From positions 1,908,849 through 1,972,848 of the forward strand of contig DP000238.1 in the NCBI GenBank assembly GCA_000200715.1: DNA of 64,000 nucleotides, read 5' to 3'. Below are positions 35,594 to 43,862 of the stretch, one piece after another (positions within the stretch are counted from its first letter, which is position 1; every line of letters begins with the position of its first letter). The notes beneath the pieces are model-generated. The model saw only the letters and a program-made list of their open reading frames with translations. It did no database searches and was not told the origin of the DNA. Source of the stretch: Cenarchaeum symbiosum A (GTDB lineage: Archaea; Thermoproteota; Nitrososphaeria; Nitrososphaerales; Nitrosopumilaceae). The position numbers were made by a program, and so were the translations under genes.

Positions 35594-37780
35594 CTATTGT
35601 ATGAACGGGGCAATCTTTTCGCCCAGCTTGAGGTTCTTTTGCGTCTTGACCTTTTTGACGGCCTCCTCAAAGTGCCTCATTGTCACGCGGGCCTCCTCGG
35701 TGCTGTTCTCTATCTCCTTTGCGTCGGGGTGCGTATCGAGGTATTCGTGGATTACCAGCGAGACTGCCGTGTTGGCTATCGAGGCGACATCCGCGCCGCT
35801 CAGGCCGTCGGTCATATCCGCTATGGCCTCCATGTTGACGTGCTCAGGATCTTCTGCCGCTGTAACCACGGGTATCCCTTCCGAGTTTATCTTGAGTATG
35901 CTCGTCCTGCTCTCCTTGTCGGGCAGGGGGATCTGGATTATCTTGTCGAACCTTCCCGGCCGGAGCAATGCCGGGTCTATCATGTCTGCCCTGTTGGTGG
36001 CCGCAAGCACGACCACCCCGTGCAGGTTCTCCATGCCGTCAAGCTCTGTCAGCAGCTGGCTTACCACCCTCTCGGTGATGTTGGTCGCCGCGCTGTCCGC
36101 GCCCCTTACCGGGGCGATAGAATCCACCTCGTCAAAGAATATCACGCACGGGGATGCCTGCCTGGCCCTGCGGAAGATCTCCCTTATGCCCCTTTCTGAT
36201 TCGCCGACCCACTTTGAGAGCAGTTCCGGCCCCTTTACGGATACAAAGTTGGCCTCGCTCTGGGTGGCCACAGCCTTTGCCAGTAGGGTCTTGCCTGTCC
36301 CGCTTGCCCCGTGCAACAGTATGCCCCGGGGCATCCTGTGGCCGAGCTTGTCGTATAAAGCTGGATACTTCATGGGCCACTCGACAGCCTCCTGGAGCTC
36401 CCTCTTTACATCCTCGAGGCCGCCTACTTCGTCCCATTTTACATCGGGGTTCTCTATGAAGACCTCACGCATGCCCGATGGCGTGACCTCGATTAGCGCC
36501 TTTTGATAGTCCTCGCCGTTGACGACAAGCTTGTCGAGCGTTTCGGGCGGTATCTTTTCATCTTCGAGGTTGAGCTCCGGGAGCAGCCTCCTCAGGCACT
36601 TCATTGCCGCCTCCTTGCATAGATATTCGAGGTCCGCCCCGACATAGCCGTGGCTGACGCCGGCAATCTTGTCGATGTTGACATCGTCTGTCAGCGGCAT
36701 GTTCCTTGTGTGTATTGCGAGTATGTCCTTTCTGCCCTTTTTGTCCGGGACCTTGATCTCTATCTCCCTGTCAAACCTGCCGGGGCGCCTCAGCGCGGGG
36801 TCTATTGCATTGGGCCTGTTGGTTGCCGATATTACAATGACCTTGCCGCGTGCTTCGAGCCCGTCCATGAGCGATAACATCTGGGATACTACGCGCCGCT
36901 CCACCTCGCCGGTCACTTCCTCTCTTTTGGGCGCTATCGAGTCTATCTCGTCGACGAATATTATCGACGGGGCCTTCTCCCTTGCCTCCTTGAAGATCTC
37001 CCTGAGCCTGGCCTCGCTCTCTCCATAGAACTTGCTCATTATCTCGGGCCCCGATATGCTGATGAAATGCGCATTGCTCTCGTTTGCCACCGCCTTTGCA
37101 AGTAGAGTCTTGCCGGTGCCCGGCGGGCCATAAAGCAGCACGCCCTTTGGCGCCTCGATGCCGAGCTTTTCAAATATCTCGGGGTGCCTCAGCGGCAGCT
37201 CGATCATCTCCCTTACCTTCTTTATCTCGTCGGTCAGTCCGCCTATGTCCTCGTATGTGACCTGCGGCACGCCCCTTAGCGTCTCGCCTTTTTCTGCAAT
37301 GTTGAATACGGTCTTTTGTGTTACCAGGACGGCATCTGCCGCCGGCGTTATCCCTATCACCTGGAAGGTGAGCCTGCCGCCAAAGTACGGGACCATCACA
37401 TTGTCCCCCTTGATCAGCGGGACGCTCTCGAGCGCGTCAGCCAGATATCTTTCATCTATGGGCGGTATGGCCTCGAGCGGCGCGACGACCACCTTGTCGG
37501 CGCCGACTGCCTTGATCTTCCTGACCGCTATCGTATCCCCGATGGCTATCCCGGAGTTGTTCCGTCCGAGGCCGTCTATCCGTATAATCCCCTTGCCCTC
37601 GTCTGACGGGTACAGGGGCAGGCACTTTGCGACGGTCCTTCTTTTCCCCTTTATCTCGATTACATCGCCGGTGGACGCGCTGAGGGTGTCCATTGAATCA
37701 TAGTCTATCCGTGCCACCCCTCTGCCGACATCCCTGGTGTAAGCCTCCAAAACCTTCAGGGACAGGGCGTTTTGGCTCAT
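35594..37780 (-). CDS. Cdc48/VAT-type AAA+ ATPase
   Basis: Hexameric unfoldase that prepares proteins for degradation or disassembly. The 728 residues have the N-domain (about 1-185), the D1 AAA module with [17 protein letters not shown] (about 217) and [17 protein letters not shown], and the D2 module with [17 protein letters not shown] (about 490) and [15 protein letters not shown]. Each module has its arginine-finger region ([24 protein letters not shown]). The second Walker A has Ala-Ser in place of the usual Pro-Pro. The start is supported by a TATA box at 37801-37810. It ends without the bacterial-like acidic tail. Confidence 0.95.
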   Translation of the reverse strand: MSQNALSLKVLEAYTRDVGRGVARIDYDSMDTLSASTGDVIEIKGKRRTVAKCLPLYPSDEGKGIIRIDGLGRNNSGIAIGDTIAVRKIKAVGADKVVVAPLEAIPPIDERYLADALESVPLIKGDNVMVPYFGGRLTFQVIGITPAADAVLVTQKTVFNIAEKGETLRGVPQVTYEDIGGLTDEIKKVREMIELPLRHPEIFEKLGIEAPKGVLLYGPPGTGKTLLAKAVANESNAHFISISGPEIMSKFYGESEARLREIFKEAREKAPSIIFVDEIDSIAPKREEVTGEVERRVVSQMLSLMDGLEARGKVIVISATNRPNAIDPALRRPGRFDREIEIKVPDKKGRKDILAIHTRNMPLTDDVNIDKIAGVSHGYVGADLEYLCKEAAMKCLRRLLPELNLEDEKIPPETLDKLVVNGEDYQKALIEVTPSGMREVFIENPDVKWDEVGGLEDVKRELQEAVEWPMKYPALYDKLGHRMPRGILLHGASGTGKTLLAKAVATQSEANFVSVKGPELLSKWVGESERGIREIFRRARQASPCVIFFDEVDSIAPVRGADSAATNITERVVSQLLTELDGMENLHGVVVLAATNRADMIDPALLRPGRFDKIIQIPLPDKESRTSILKINSEGIPVVTAAEDPEHVNMEAIADMTDGLSGADVASIANTAVSLVIHEYLDTHPDAKEIENSTEEARVTMRHFEEAVKKVKTQKNLKLGEKIAPFIQ

Positions 37781-37800
37781 AGCCCAACTTTTCTTGTCTA

Positions 37801-37810
37801 TTTTTTATAT
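37801..37810 (-). promoter_or_regulatory. TATA box of the Cdc48 gene
   Basis: ATATAAAAAA on the minus strand is centred about 27 bases before ATG 37780. Confidence 0.6.
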
Positions 37811-37966
37811 CTTTGGCGTTTGGGGCCCAGCCAGCCATGCAGGCGGTGGATCAGTTGTACGCAGCCTTTTTCTAGCATGACATTCTTGGCCCTTGGAATA
37901 CCCGGTCCGGGCGTCCCCGTGCCTGCCTGCCGGGGCCTTGGCTGGGGGGCCTCAGGGTGATCATAA

Positions 37967-37975
37967 GCTTAAAAT
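37967..37975 (+). promoter_or_regulatory. TATA box of rpl2
   Basis: GCTTAAAAT is centred 27 bases before ATG 37998 and favours that start over ATG 37980. Confidence 0.55.
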
Positions 37976-37997
37976 CCGCATGGCCGGCCGTCTCCCC

Positions 37998-38729
37998 ATG
38001 GGCAAGAGGCCACTTGTAAGGCGCAGGGGGCGCGGCGGGATGCAGTTCCGGGCCGCAACCACCGGCAAGATAGCGCGTGCAAAGTACCCCGCCTTTGAGC
38101 TCGGGGAGCAGCGCGAGGGCACGGTGATCGACCTTGTGCACGAGCGTGGCAGGGACGCCCCTCTGGCCAAGATAAGGTTCGAGGACGGGATCGTCTCGTA
38201 CGTGCCTGCCGTGCTCGGCACCCGGGTCGGCTCGAGCATGAACTTTGGGCTAAAATCAGAGATACGCGACGGCAATGTAATCAGCGTCCAGAACATACCC
38301 GATGGAACAACGGTCTGCAACGTGGAAAAGCACTATGGGGACGGCGGGGCCATAGTAAAGTCCGCCGGCGGAAACGCGACCGTATTCTCGCACGGGGAAG
38401 GCGGCGTGGTGCTCAAGCTGCCCTCTGGAAGGTTCTCCACGCTGAACCCGAAAAACAGGGCAATGGTGGGCACCCTGGCAGGCGGCGGCGTCTCGGAGCG
38501 CCCGTTTATGAGCGCGGGCGGCAAGTGGAGGAGGTTCCGCTCCAAGGGAAGAAAGTACCCCATAGTCCGGGGAGTCGCGCAGGCTGCATACGTGCACCCG
38601 CACGGGGGAGGAAGGCACCAGCACGTGGGGCAGAGCTCTACCGTCTCCAGGAACGCCCCGCCGGGGGCGAAAGTGGGCAGCATCGCGGCCAGAAAGACCG
38701 GAAGGGCCAAGATCAAGGACCGCAGATAG
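37998..38729 (+). CDS. rpl2: Ribosomal protein L2 (uL2)
   Basis: Core large-subunit protein near the peptidyl-transferase centre. The 243 residues begin MGKRPLVRRRGRGGMQFRA. The central barrels (VIDLVHERGRDAPLAKIRFEDG, GSSMNFGLKSEIRDGNVISV) and the C-terminal loop AYVHPHGGGRHQHVG, with the conserved histidine, are present. It stands alone rather than in the usual ribosomal S10/spc cluster. The preceding 217 bases hold only the two divergent promoters. Confidence 0.96.
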   Translation: MGKRPLVRRRGRGGMQFRAATTGKIARAKYPAFELGEQREGTVIDLVHERGRDAPLAKIRFEDGIVSYVPAVLGTRVGSSMNFGLKSEIRDGNVISVQNIPDGTTVCNVEKHYGDGGAIVKSAGGNATVFSHGEGGVVLKLPSGRFSTLNPKNRAMVGTLAGGGVSERPFMSAGGKWRRFRSKGRKYPIVRGVAQAAYVHPHGGGRHQHVGQSSTVSRNAPPGAKVGSIAARKTGRAKIKDRR

Positions 38730-38840
38730 CCTGGCATCATATCCTTGTGCATTCACTCTTTTCAGGGGATTTACCGCGGCATCTGCCGCCCGGATCCTGC
38801 TTGCAGGGCCCTGATTTGATTTTTCAGCACCGCGGCTAAA

Positions 38841-38850
38841 GTTTTTATTC
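38841..38850 (+). promoter_or_regulatory. TATA box of the SufT-PqqD-like gene
   Basis: GTTTTTATTC is centred 26 bases before ATG 38872. CCTGATTTGATTTTTCAG lies upstream (38810-38827). Confidence 0.4.
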
Positions 38851-38871
38851 TTTTTTCAAGCTGATAAACGC

Positions 38872-39495
38872 ATGGAGACTGTAACTGCGGAAGCCGTTAG
38901 GGAGTCCCTCAAGCAGTGCATGGATCCCGAGGTGCCGATAAACATAGTGGATATGGGCCTGATATACGGGATAGACGTGGACAGCAATGATGTCAACATC
39001 AGGATGACCATGACCACGCAGAGCTGCCCCCTCCACGAGACCATTGTGTCTGATGTGAGGCGCTATGCAAGAAAGGTCCCCGGCGTGAACAGCGTCAACG
39101 TGGACATAGTCTGGGATCCCCCCTGGTCCATGGACAAGCTCTCCGAGGACGGCAAAAAGATCCTCAAGGAGATGGGCAGCGGCATGATAACGCCCGCGCC
39201 GGTCAACTACGAAACGGCCATGCCGCAGGGCGTGGGCAAGCTGGTAAAGCAGGACGACGGCTCGCTTGTGCTGGCAAACGAGCACGAGCAGGGCTTTATG
39301 GTAAACCAGGCAATAGTGAACTTTTGGAAGTCATGCAACGGAAAGCGCAAGGTCGACGAGCTAGTCGAGATATTCGCGCAGGATACCGGCCTGCAGAGGC
39401 ACCAGGTGGAAAAAGAGGTCATGCAGCTGATAAAGCAGCTGACAGACGGCGGCCTGCTGACCGTCCCCACAAAGGCCCAGGCCCCCAACTTTTAG
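38872..39495 (+). CDS. MIP18/SufT-like protein fused to a PqqD-like domain
   Basis: The 207 residues fall into two parts. The N-terminal 100 form a DUF59/MIP18 domain (VRESLKQCMDPEVPINIVDMGLIY, MTMTTQSCPLHETI with the conserved Cys), used in iron-sulfur cluster delivery. The C-terminal part (about 120-200: GSLVLANEHEQGFMVNQAIV, FWKSCNGKRKVDELVEIFA, VEKEVMQLIKQLTDGGLL) looks like a PqqD-type winged-helix peptide-binding domain. Such domains usually present peptides to radical-SAM enzymes, none of which is nearby. It converges with the SDR gene, overlapping by 4 bases. The iron-sulfur role is inference from the first domain. Confidence 0.75.
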   Translation: METVTAEAVRESLKQCMDPEVPINIVDMGLIYGIDVDSNDVNIRMTMTTQSCPLHETIVSDVRRYARKVPGVNSVNVDIVWDPPWSMDKLSEDGKKILKEMGSGMITPAPVNYETAMPQGVGKLVKQDDGSLVLANEHEQGFMVNQAIVNFWKSCNGKRKVDELVEIFAQDTGLQRHQVEKEVMQLIKQLTDGGLLTVPTKAQAPNF

Positions 39496-40136
39496 AACAC
39501 GTGGCTCGAGTTCGCGCCGTCAAAGTCTATGACCGCACCCGACAGGTACTTTATCCTGCTCTTTACTATGCAGCCGACGAGGTCGCCTATCTCTTTTGGC
39601 TCCCCGAGCCTGCCCATGGGCAGGCCCTTCCCGAACTCTTTGGCATCCCCGACGAGCTCCCTCATGCGGTCCGTATTGATTGCGCCCGGCGCTATGTTTA
39701 CACAGCTGATATTTCTTGCCGCAAGGCTTCTGCTTAACACCTTGAATACGCTGCTAAACGCCGACCGGTAGGCAGCAGATATTACAAGTTTCGGGCTCGG
39801 CTCCTTTATCACGCCGGAGCTTATCAGAAAGATGTACCCGCCGTCCCTCACCTTGATCCCGCGCAACAGCATGCAAAAGCCCAGGAATAATTGGTTGTGG
39901 TACTTTTCCCAGTCGGCCCTGTTTATCTCGTCAAACTCCATGGGGGGAGGCCCGCCGGTGTTCAGCACCAGAACATCGGTCTCTGGGTTTTTTGCAGCAA
40001 ATTTATCCACGCTTTCAAGGTCGGACGTGTCTATGTCAGCGCGTGATGCGGCCATAACATCGCACCCCGCCGACTTCAATGCGTCTGCTATGGCCCCTCC
40101 TATCCCCCGGGACCCGCCTATCACTATCGCTTGCAT
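39492..40136 (-). CDS. Short-chain dehydrogenase/reductase, atypical active site
   Basis: NAD(P)-binding oxidoreductase of 214 residues; substrate unknown. It starts MQAIVIGGSRGIGGAIADAL (the TGxxxGIG-type glycine motif), then VLVLNTGGPPP (NNAG-like) and IFLISSGVIKE (catalytic Ser region). The usual YxxxK is replaced by YRSAF, so the catalytic lysine is missing, as in the BKR-like atypical SDR subgroup. ATG 40136 starts the Rossmann fold directly; the open frame continues upstream through unrelated sequence. It is 14 bases downstream of the 79-residue ORF. Confidence 0.82.
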   Translation of the reverse strand: MQAIVIGGSRGIGGAIADALKSAGCDVMAASRADIDTSDLESVDKFAAKNPETDVLVLNTGGPPPMEFDEINRADWEKYHNQLFLGFCMLLRGIKVRDGGYIFLISSGVIKEPSPKLVISAAYRSAFSSVFKVLSRSLAARNISCVNIAPGAINTDRMRELVGDAKEFGKGLPMGRLGEPKEIGDLVGCIVKSRIKYLSGAVIDFDGANSSHVF

Positions 40137-40150
40137 GATCTCATGGAGGC

Positions 40151-40390
40151 TCAGACCTCCTTTATTTCGGTGATCTTTCCGAGCACAGAGTCCATCCTGA
40201 TTACGGCCTTTTTGCCGTCCCAGCCTAGCGCCACGTACCAGTCCCCCGAGTCTTTGTGGTAGAGGGATTCTAGCTTTTCCATGCCCTGGGCATCTGCGGC
40301 GTACTTTTTGACTATCCCCGATATGGCAAGCGAGACTGCGTCCTGCTCTTTTTCGAGCTTTCTCTTCATCAGTCCTATTCCGGGGCTCAT
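40151..40390 (-). CDS. Small protein of unknown function (79 residues)
   Basis: Starting at ATG 40390 it reads MSPGIGLMKRKLEKEQDAVS, is helical in its first half, and ends with a strand-rich part (DWYVALGWDGKKAVIRMDSV). A TATA-like box (40411-40420, minus) sits 27 bases upstream; ATG 40369 is an in-frame alternative. It is probably co-transcribed with the SDR gene. I recognise no family. Confidence 0.6.
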   Translation of the reverse strand: MSPGIGLMKRKLEKEQDAVSLAISGIVKKYAADAQGMEKLESLYHKDSGDWYVALGWDGKKAVIRMDSVLGKITEIKEV

Positions 40391-40410
40391 GCAGATGCAG
40401 GTATCTGGGC

Positions 40411-40420
40411 ATCTAATATA
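40411..40420 (-). promoter_or_regulatory. TATA box of the small ORF-SDR pair
   Basis: TATATTAGAT on the minus strand is centred 27 bases before ATG 40390. Confidence 0.5.
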
Positions 40421-40483
40421 GCTAATCACCGGCTGATAGGAGGGATTCGTGCCTGAGCTTTGCGGATATGCACTAGAACTGCA

Positions 40484-40558
40484 AGGGCTCGGAGGGCTTC
40501 GATCCCTCGACCTGGCGGTCCGAAGCCGCCCGCACTGTCCAGGCTGTGCAACGAGTCC
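40484..40558 (-). tRNA. tRNA-Arg (anticodon UCG), with unusual positions
   Basis: Minus-strand cloverleaf of 75 bases: D-stem GCAC/GTGC; anticodon arm GGCGG-CTTCGGA-CCGCC giving UCG; T-arm GAGGG-ATCGAAG-CCCTC; acceptor GGACTCG/CGAGCCC. Three points are odd: A-C at the third acceptor pair, A where T54 is expected in the T-loop, and T at the discriminator position. It may be a divergent functional gene or a decaying one. Confidence 0.72.
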
Positions 40559-40570
40559 GTTTCAACCAAC

Positions 40571-40580
40571 TTTTTAACGG
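40571..40580 (+). promoter_or_regulatory. TATA box of the aminotransferase gene
   Basis: TTTTTAACGG is centred 26 bases before TTG 40602 and supports that non-ATG start. Confidence 0.5.
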
Positions 40581-40601
40581 GCTAAATACCTGTCTTAACA
40601 C

Positions 40602-41771
40602 TTGAAAGTATCACGCAAGGTGGCCGATGTGGAATATGCTATACGGGACGTGGTATCGGCCGCCCACAAGCTCGAGGCGGCAGGCCGGCACATCGACTAT
40701 CTGAACGTGGGCGACCCTGTACAGTTTGGCTTCCAGCCGCCGGAGCACGTCAGGGAGGCGCTCTCCCGGGCCGTAATGGACGGCCACAACTACTATACAA
40801 GCTCCGAAGGCCTGCCGGAACTGCGCGACGAGATTGCGATAAAGGAGGGAAAAAAGGGGCTTGGCGTCTCTGCAGATGACGTCCTGGTTACAAACGGGAT
40901 CTCCGAGGCGCTAGAAATGGTGCTCGACTCGATAGTAGAGGAGGGCGACGAGGTGCTGCTGCCAGGGCCCTACTACCCGCCGTACGCCTCGTACATACGG
41001 CTCAACGGGGGCAGGCCCGTCGAGTTCGAGACGGGCCCTGGGCCCGGCATCGACCTTGAGAGTGTGCGCTCCAAGATTACGCCGAGGACCGTGGCCATCT
41101 GCATCATCAACCCCAACAACCCGACGGGCTATGTGCTCGGGGAGCGCGCGCTCAAGGGTTTGGTGGACCTGGCAAACGAGCACAACCTGTACATAATATG
41201 CGACGAGATATACGACCAGATAACCTTCGATGACAGCTTTGCGGGAATAGGCAGGGTGGCAGGCGACTCGCCTGTCATACTGCTCAACGGCTTCTCCAAG
41301 GTGCACCTCATGACTGGGTGGCGCCTCGGGTATATCGCACTCGGGCCCTCGAAACTGCTTGACCCTCTAAGGGGGGCGCTGCCAAAGCTCGCGCGAGTAA
41401 GGATATGCGCCAACACGCCCGTCCAGTATGCGGCGCTAGAATCGCTCCGCGGCCCGCAGGGGTACATACAAGAGTTTGTCGAAAAACTCCGGGAGCGGCG
41501 GGACCTTGTCGTGCGCCGGCTCAACGCCATGCCCGGCATATCATGCGCAAAGCCGCAGGGCGCCTTTTACACATTTCCCTCTATTGATACGGACAGGTTC
41601 CCGTCGGACAGGGACTTTGTCATGGGGCTGCTCGAACAAAAGGGCGTCCTGACCGTCCATGGCTCGGGGTTTGGCAAAAAGTACGGCAGCGGCCACTTTC
41701 GGATAGTCTACCTGCCGGATCCGGACATGCTCGAATCCGCAATGGACAGGATAGAAGAGTACGTATCTTAA
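40602..41771 (+). CDS. Class I/II aminotransferase, alanine/aspartate type
   Basis: PLP-dependent aminotransferase of 389 residues; probably alanine or aspartate is the amino donor, but specificity cannot be read from the sequence. Visible motifs: YLNVGDPVQFGFQPP, HNYYTSSEGLPELRDEIA, LVTNGISEALEM, CIINPNNPTGYVLG (the NPNNPTG signature, about residue 172), CDEIYDQI with the PLP-contacting Asp, NGFSKVHLMTGWRLGY with the Schiff-base Lys (about 234), and a C-terminal GHFRIVYLPD Arg. The TTG start is 26 bases from the TATA box. Confidence 0.9.
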   Translation: MKVSRKVADVEYAIRDVVSAAHKLEAAGRHIDYLNVGDPVQFGFQPPEHVREALSRAVMDGHNYYTSSEGLPELRDEIAIKEGKKGLGVSADDVLVTNGISEALEMVLDSIVEEGDEVLLPGPYYPPYASYIRLNGGRPVEFETGPGPGIDLESVRSKITPRTVAICIINPNNPTGYVLGERALKGLVDLANEHNLYIICDEIYDQITFDDSFAGIGRVAGDSPVILLNGFSKVHLMTGWRLGYIALGPSKLLDPLRGALPKLARVRICANTPVQYAALESLRGPQGYIQEFVEKLRERRDLVVRRLNAMPGISCAKPQGAFYTFPSIDTDRFPSDRDFVMGLLEQKGVLTVHGSGFGKKYGSGHFRIVYLPDPDMLESAMDRIEEYVS

Positions 41772-42172
41772 TAGCTCCACCGGGAGAATTTCTCCGGCGT
41801 GAGCTCTATTATGCAGTCTGTATCATTGAGCAGCTCCTGCGCGGCTTCATTATCCAGGGAATCATAGTACCTCGATAATATGCGCCCGGCGATGCGGCGC
41901 ACCTCTGCCCCGTCGAGAATAAGCCTCGCGCTGCCGCTGCCCGCCACCCCGTTAATCTCCGGCGCGTTGACCCCCACATCGACACAAAATGCCGCCCTGG
42001 TATTCCCCCGCAGGTTGCGAGCCTTTTTCGTCCTTGTGTTCGTGCCTATGTAGAATTTGCCGCCCCTGTAGACATACCAGACGGGGGCCACGTGGGGGGT
42101 GCCGTCGGGGCCGACTGTCGCCAGCCTGAGCAGCTTCTGCGACCTTAGGAAGCTATCGCGGCGGCCTGACAT
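41768..42172 (-). CDS. PPOX-family flavin- or F420-binding protein
   Basis: A split-barrel protein of 134 residues, related to pyridoxamine-phosphate oxidase. FLRSQKLLRLATVGPDGTPHVAPVWYVYRGGKFYIGT and TRTKKARNLRGNTRAAFCVD are the usual cofactor-binding blocks. The F420:NADP oxidoreductase two genes upstream makes an F420-linked role possible. It overlaps the small membrane-protein gene by 20 bases, and its 3' end overlaps the aminotransferase end by 4. Confidence 0.82.
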   Translation of the reverse strand: MSGRRDSFLRSQKLLRLATVGPDGTPHVAPVWYVYRGGKFYIGTNTRTKKARNLRGNTRAAFCVDVGVNAPEINGVAGSGSARLILDGAEVRRIAGRILSRYYDSLDNEAAQELLNDTDCIIELTPEKFSRWSY

Positions 42173-42389
42173 GCTTCCTGTACCCCAGGGCCACCATTAT
42201 GCAGCCAAACCCTATCATCCCCACAGACAGCTTTACGCTGTTCGGGTTGCCATTTAGCAGAAACTCCAGCACAAAGTCGGGCGTCCAGAGGATCAAATGC
42301 TGGACCATGATCACAGAGGCCGTAACGATAAACAGGACGCCCATAGCGACATACCAGTTCCTGCCGCGCCTGTTGAACTCGGAGGACAT
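42153..42389 (-). CDS. Small two-span membrane protein
   Basis: It has 78 residues with two hydrophobic helices (WYVAMGVLFIVTASVIMVQH and VKLSVGMIGFGCIMVALGY) joined by a short loop, and basic ends. It sits between the F420:NADP oxidoreductase (2 bases upstream) and PPOX genes (20-base overlap), so it is part of a three-gene minus-strand unit. No family is recognised. Confidence 0.7.
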   Translation of the reverse strand: MSSEFNRRGRNWYVAMGVLFIVTASVIMVQHLILWTPDFVLEFLLNGNPNSVKLSVGMIGFGCIMVALGYRKHVRPPR

Positions 42390-42391
42390 TG

Positions 42392-43045
42392 TCAGACGAT
42401 CTTTATCCCCGGGTTTTTGATCTTGTTCCTGACCATTATGTTGAGGAGCAGCGGGGTGGCTGCCTCTGCCAGGTATGACAGCGACCCGGGGCCAAGGTAT
42501 AGCGGCCGGAGCCCGCCCATCTCCCTTATGAGGCCGCTGGCCGTATCGACAGCGGCATCGCCGTCGCCGCAGACAAAGACGTCATAGTCAAGATTTCTGC
42601 TTGTATCGACGAGCTTCTTTTCAGAGACAGCGTGCAGGGCGGATACTAGCATCTCGCGGCGCTTTACATGCTTTGCAACAAGGTCGTATGAAGGGGGCGT
42701 TCCGTCGCATATAGGGATGAACTCGAACCCCGCGTCGGTCTTTCTCATGGGGACAATCGGGGATATTATCACGCAGTCCTCGCGCGCTGCAGCGAGCACT
42801 GTCGGGCAGACAGCATCTATGTTCCCGTAGGGTATCGACAGGACGAGCACGTCGCTTTCTGCGGCAATGGATTCGTTGCTGCCGCCCCTAATCGTTCCCT
42901 GGCCGGCTATTCCCGCATACTCTTTTGCCGCCTCCTCGGCCCTTGCTGCATCCCTCGACCCGACGAGCACCTCGTGGTTCTTGCACCAGCGCAGGGCAAA
43001 GCCGCGGCCCATGCCGCCGGTGCCGCCGATTATGCCGATCTTCAC
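42392..43045 (-). CDS. F420H2:NADP+ oxidoreductase-like protein
   Basis: It moves hydride between coenzyme F420 and NADP. The 217 residues begin MKIGIIGGTGGMGRGFALRW, the NADP-binding loop of the Fno family, with VGSRDAARAEE binding the 2'-phosphate. Later blocks are VLVLSIPYGNID, CVIISPIVPM, VSALHAVSEKKL and DVFVCGDGDAAVDTASGLI, all typical of F420-dependent NADP reductases. It is the first gene of the unit with a small membrane protein and PPOX. Thaumarchaeota are known to make F420. Confidence 0.88.
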   Translation of the reverse strand: MKIGIIGGTGGMGRGFALRWCKNHEVLVGSRDAARAEEAAKEYAGIAGQGTIRGGSNESIAAESDVLVLSIPYGNIDAVCPTVLAAAREDCVIISPIVPMRKTDAGFEFIPICDGTPPSYDLVAKHVKRREMLVSALHAVSEKKLVDTSRNLDYDVFVCGDGDAAVDTASGLIREMGGLRPLYLGPGSLSYLAEAATPLLLNIMVRNKIKNPGIKIV

Positions 43046-43060
43046 GGATTATTGCCAGGG

Positions 43061-43073
43061 AATGTTATTATTA
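43061..43073 (+). promoter_or_regulatory. TATA box of the histidine phosphatase gene
   Basis: AATGTTATTATTA is centred about 27 bases before ATG 43095. Confidence 0.45.
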
Positions 43074-43094
43074 TCTCTATTTGGCCAGCCCTGC

Positions 43095-43718
43095 ATGGCC
43101 TTGGTCATTTTTCTAAGGCATGGCCAGGCAAGAAACAACACAGAGCGCGTGCTGTCCGGCCGCACCCCCGGCGTCCCTCTGACGGAGAAGGGAATGGACC
43201 AGGCAAGAAAGGCCGCCGAACTGGTGGGCAGGATGGATGTGGCCCGGATATACACAAGCCCCATACAGAGGGCGCGCCAGACCGCCGACACCGTGGGCAG
43301 CGCCAACAACATCGAGGTAGTAGAAGATGACAGGCTCATCGAGCTGGAGATGGGCAGGTTCACCGGGTGCAAATACGACGACATAGCAAACCGGCACGGC
43401 AACATATTCCTAAAGTTTTATTCCGGGGACAGGGAGCTCGAGGGCAGCGGCGTCGAGACGTTCGCAGAAGTAAAAAAGCGCGTCAACGATATAGTGGGAT
43501 ACGTGACGGGCCGCCACCCCGGGGAGAATGTCCTGCTGGTAACCCACATGGACCCCATCAAGGCGGCGCTCTCCGGTTCAATCGACCTAAAGCCCCAGTC
43601 GCTCTTCGAGCTCATAGTGGCAAACGCCTCGCTGAACGTCTTTTATGAAGACAAGGGGCGGCTGTTCCTGCGCGGGATAAACGTGATGGACACAGCCCGC
43701 TTTGATGACTGGTGGTAA
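43095..43718 (+). CDS. Histidine phosphatase family protein
   Basis: A 207-residue enzyme of the phosphoglycerate-mutase/phosphatase superfamily. MALVIFLRHGQARNNTERVL carries the catalytic RHG at residues 8-10; GVPLTEKGMDQARKAAEL, IYTSPIQRARQTADTV, the acidic LIELEMGRFTG and VLLVTHMDPIKAAL (second catalytic His) follow. It may act as a phosphoglycerate mutase or, since cobalamin genes are in the window, as alpha-ribazole phosphatase. The sequence does not decide. Confidence 0.88.
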   Translation: MALVIFLRHGQARNNTERVLSGRTPGVPLTEKGMDQARKAAELVGRMDVARIYTSPIQRARQTADTVGSANNIEVVEDDRLIELEMGRFTGCKYDDIANRHGNIFLKFYSGDRELEGSGVETFAEVKKRVNDIVGYVTGRHPGENVLLVTHMDPIKAALSGSIDLKPQSLFELIVANASLNVFYEDKGRLFLRGINVMDTARFDDWW

Positions 43719-43765
43719 TGCGGAATCCGCGTGTGCCTGCCGTGCAGGGTGCCCGCAGGGGCGAA

Positions 43766-43795
43766 CCTGATTTCGTGATCATACACCTGATTTCG
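43766..43795 (+). repeat. Direct repeat upstream of the cox operon
   Basis: CCTGATTTCG occurs at 43766-43775 and again at 43786-43795, exactly 20 bases apart. The second copy ends about 34 bases before the TATA box. It is the same core as in the palindromes before the surface genes. Confidence 0.5.
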
Positions 43796-43828
43796 GGCTC
43801 ATTCAACAAATATGGCAAAACGACAAAC

Positions 43829-43838
43829 CCTTAAATAG
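43829..43838 (+). promoter_or_regulatory. TATA box of the cox operon
   Basis: CCTTAAATAG is centred about 29 bases before ATG 43863. Confidence 0.55.
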
Positions 43839-43862
43839 AAAATCGAAGCGGTATGATATTGC

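Noticed and set aside
40484-40558. tRNA on the plus strand
   Set aside because: The plus strand gives no acceptor, D-arm and T-arm in the right order; the minus strand gives a proper anticodon arm.
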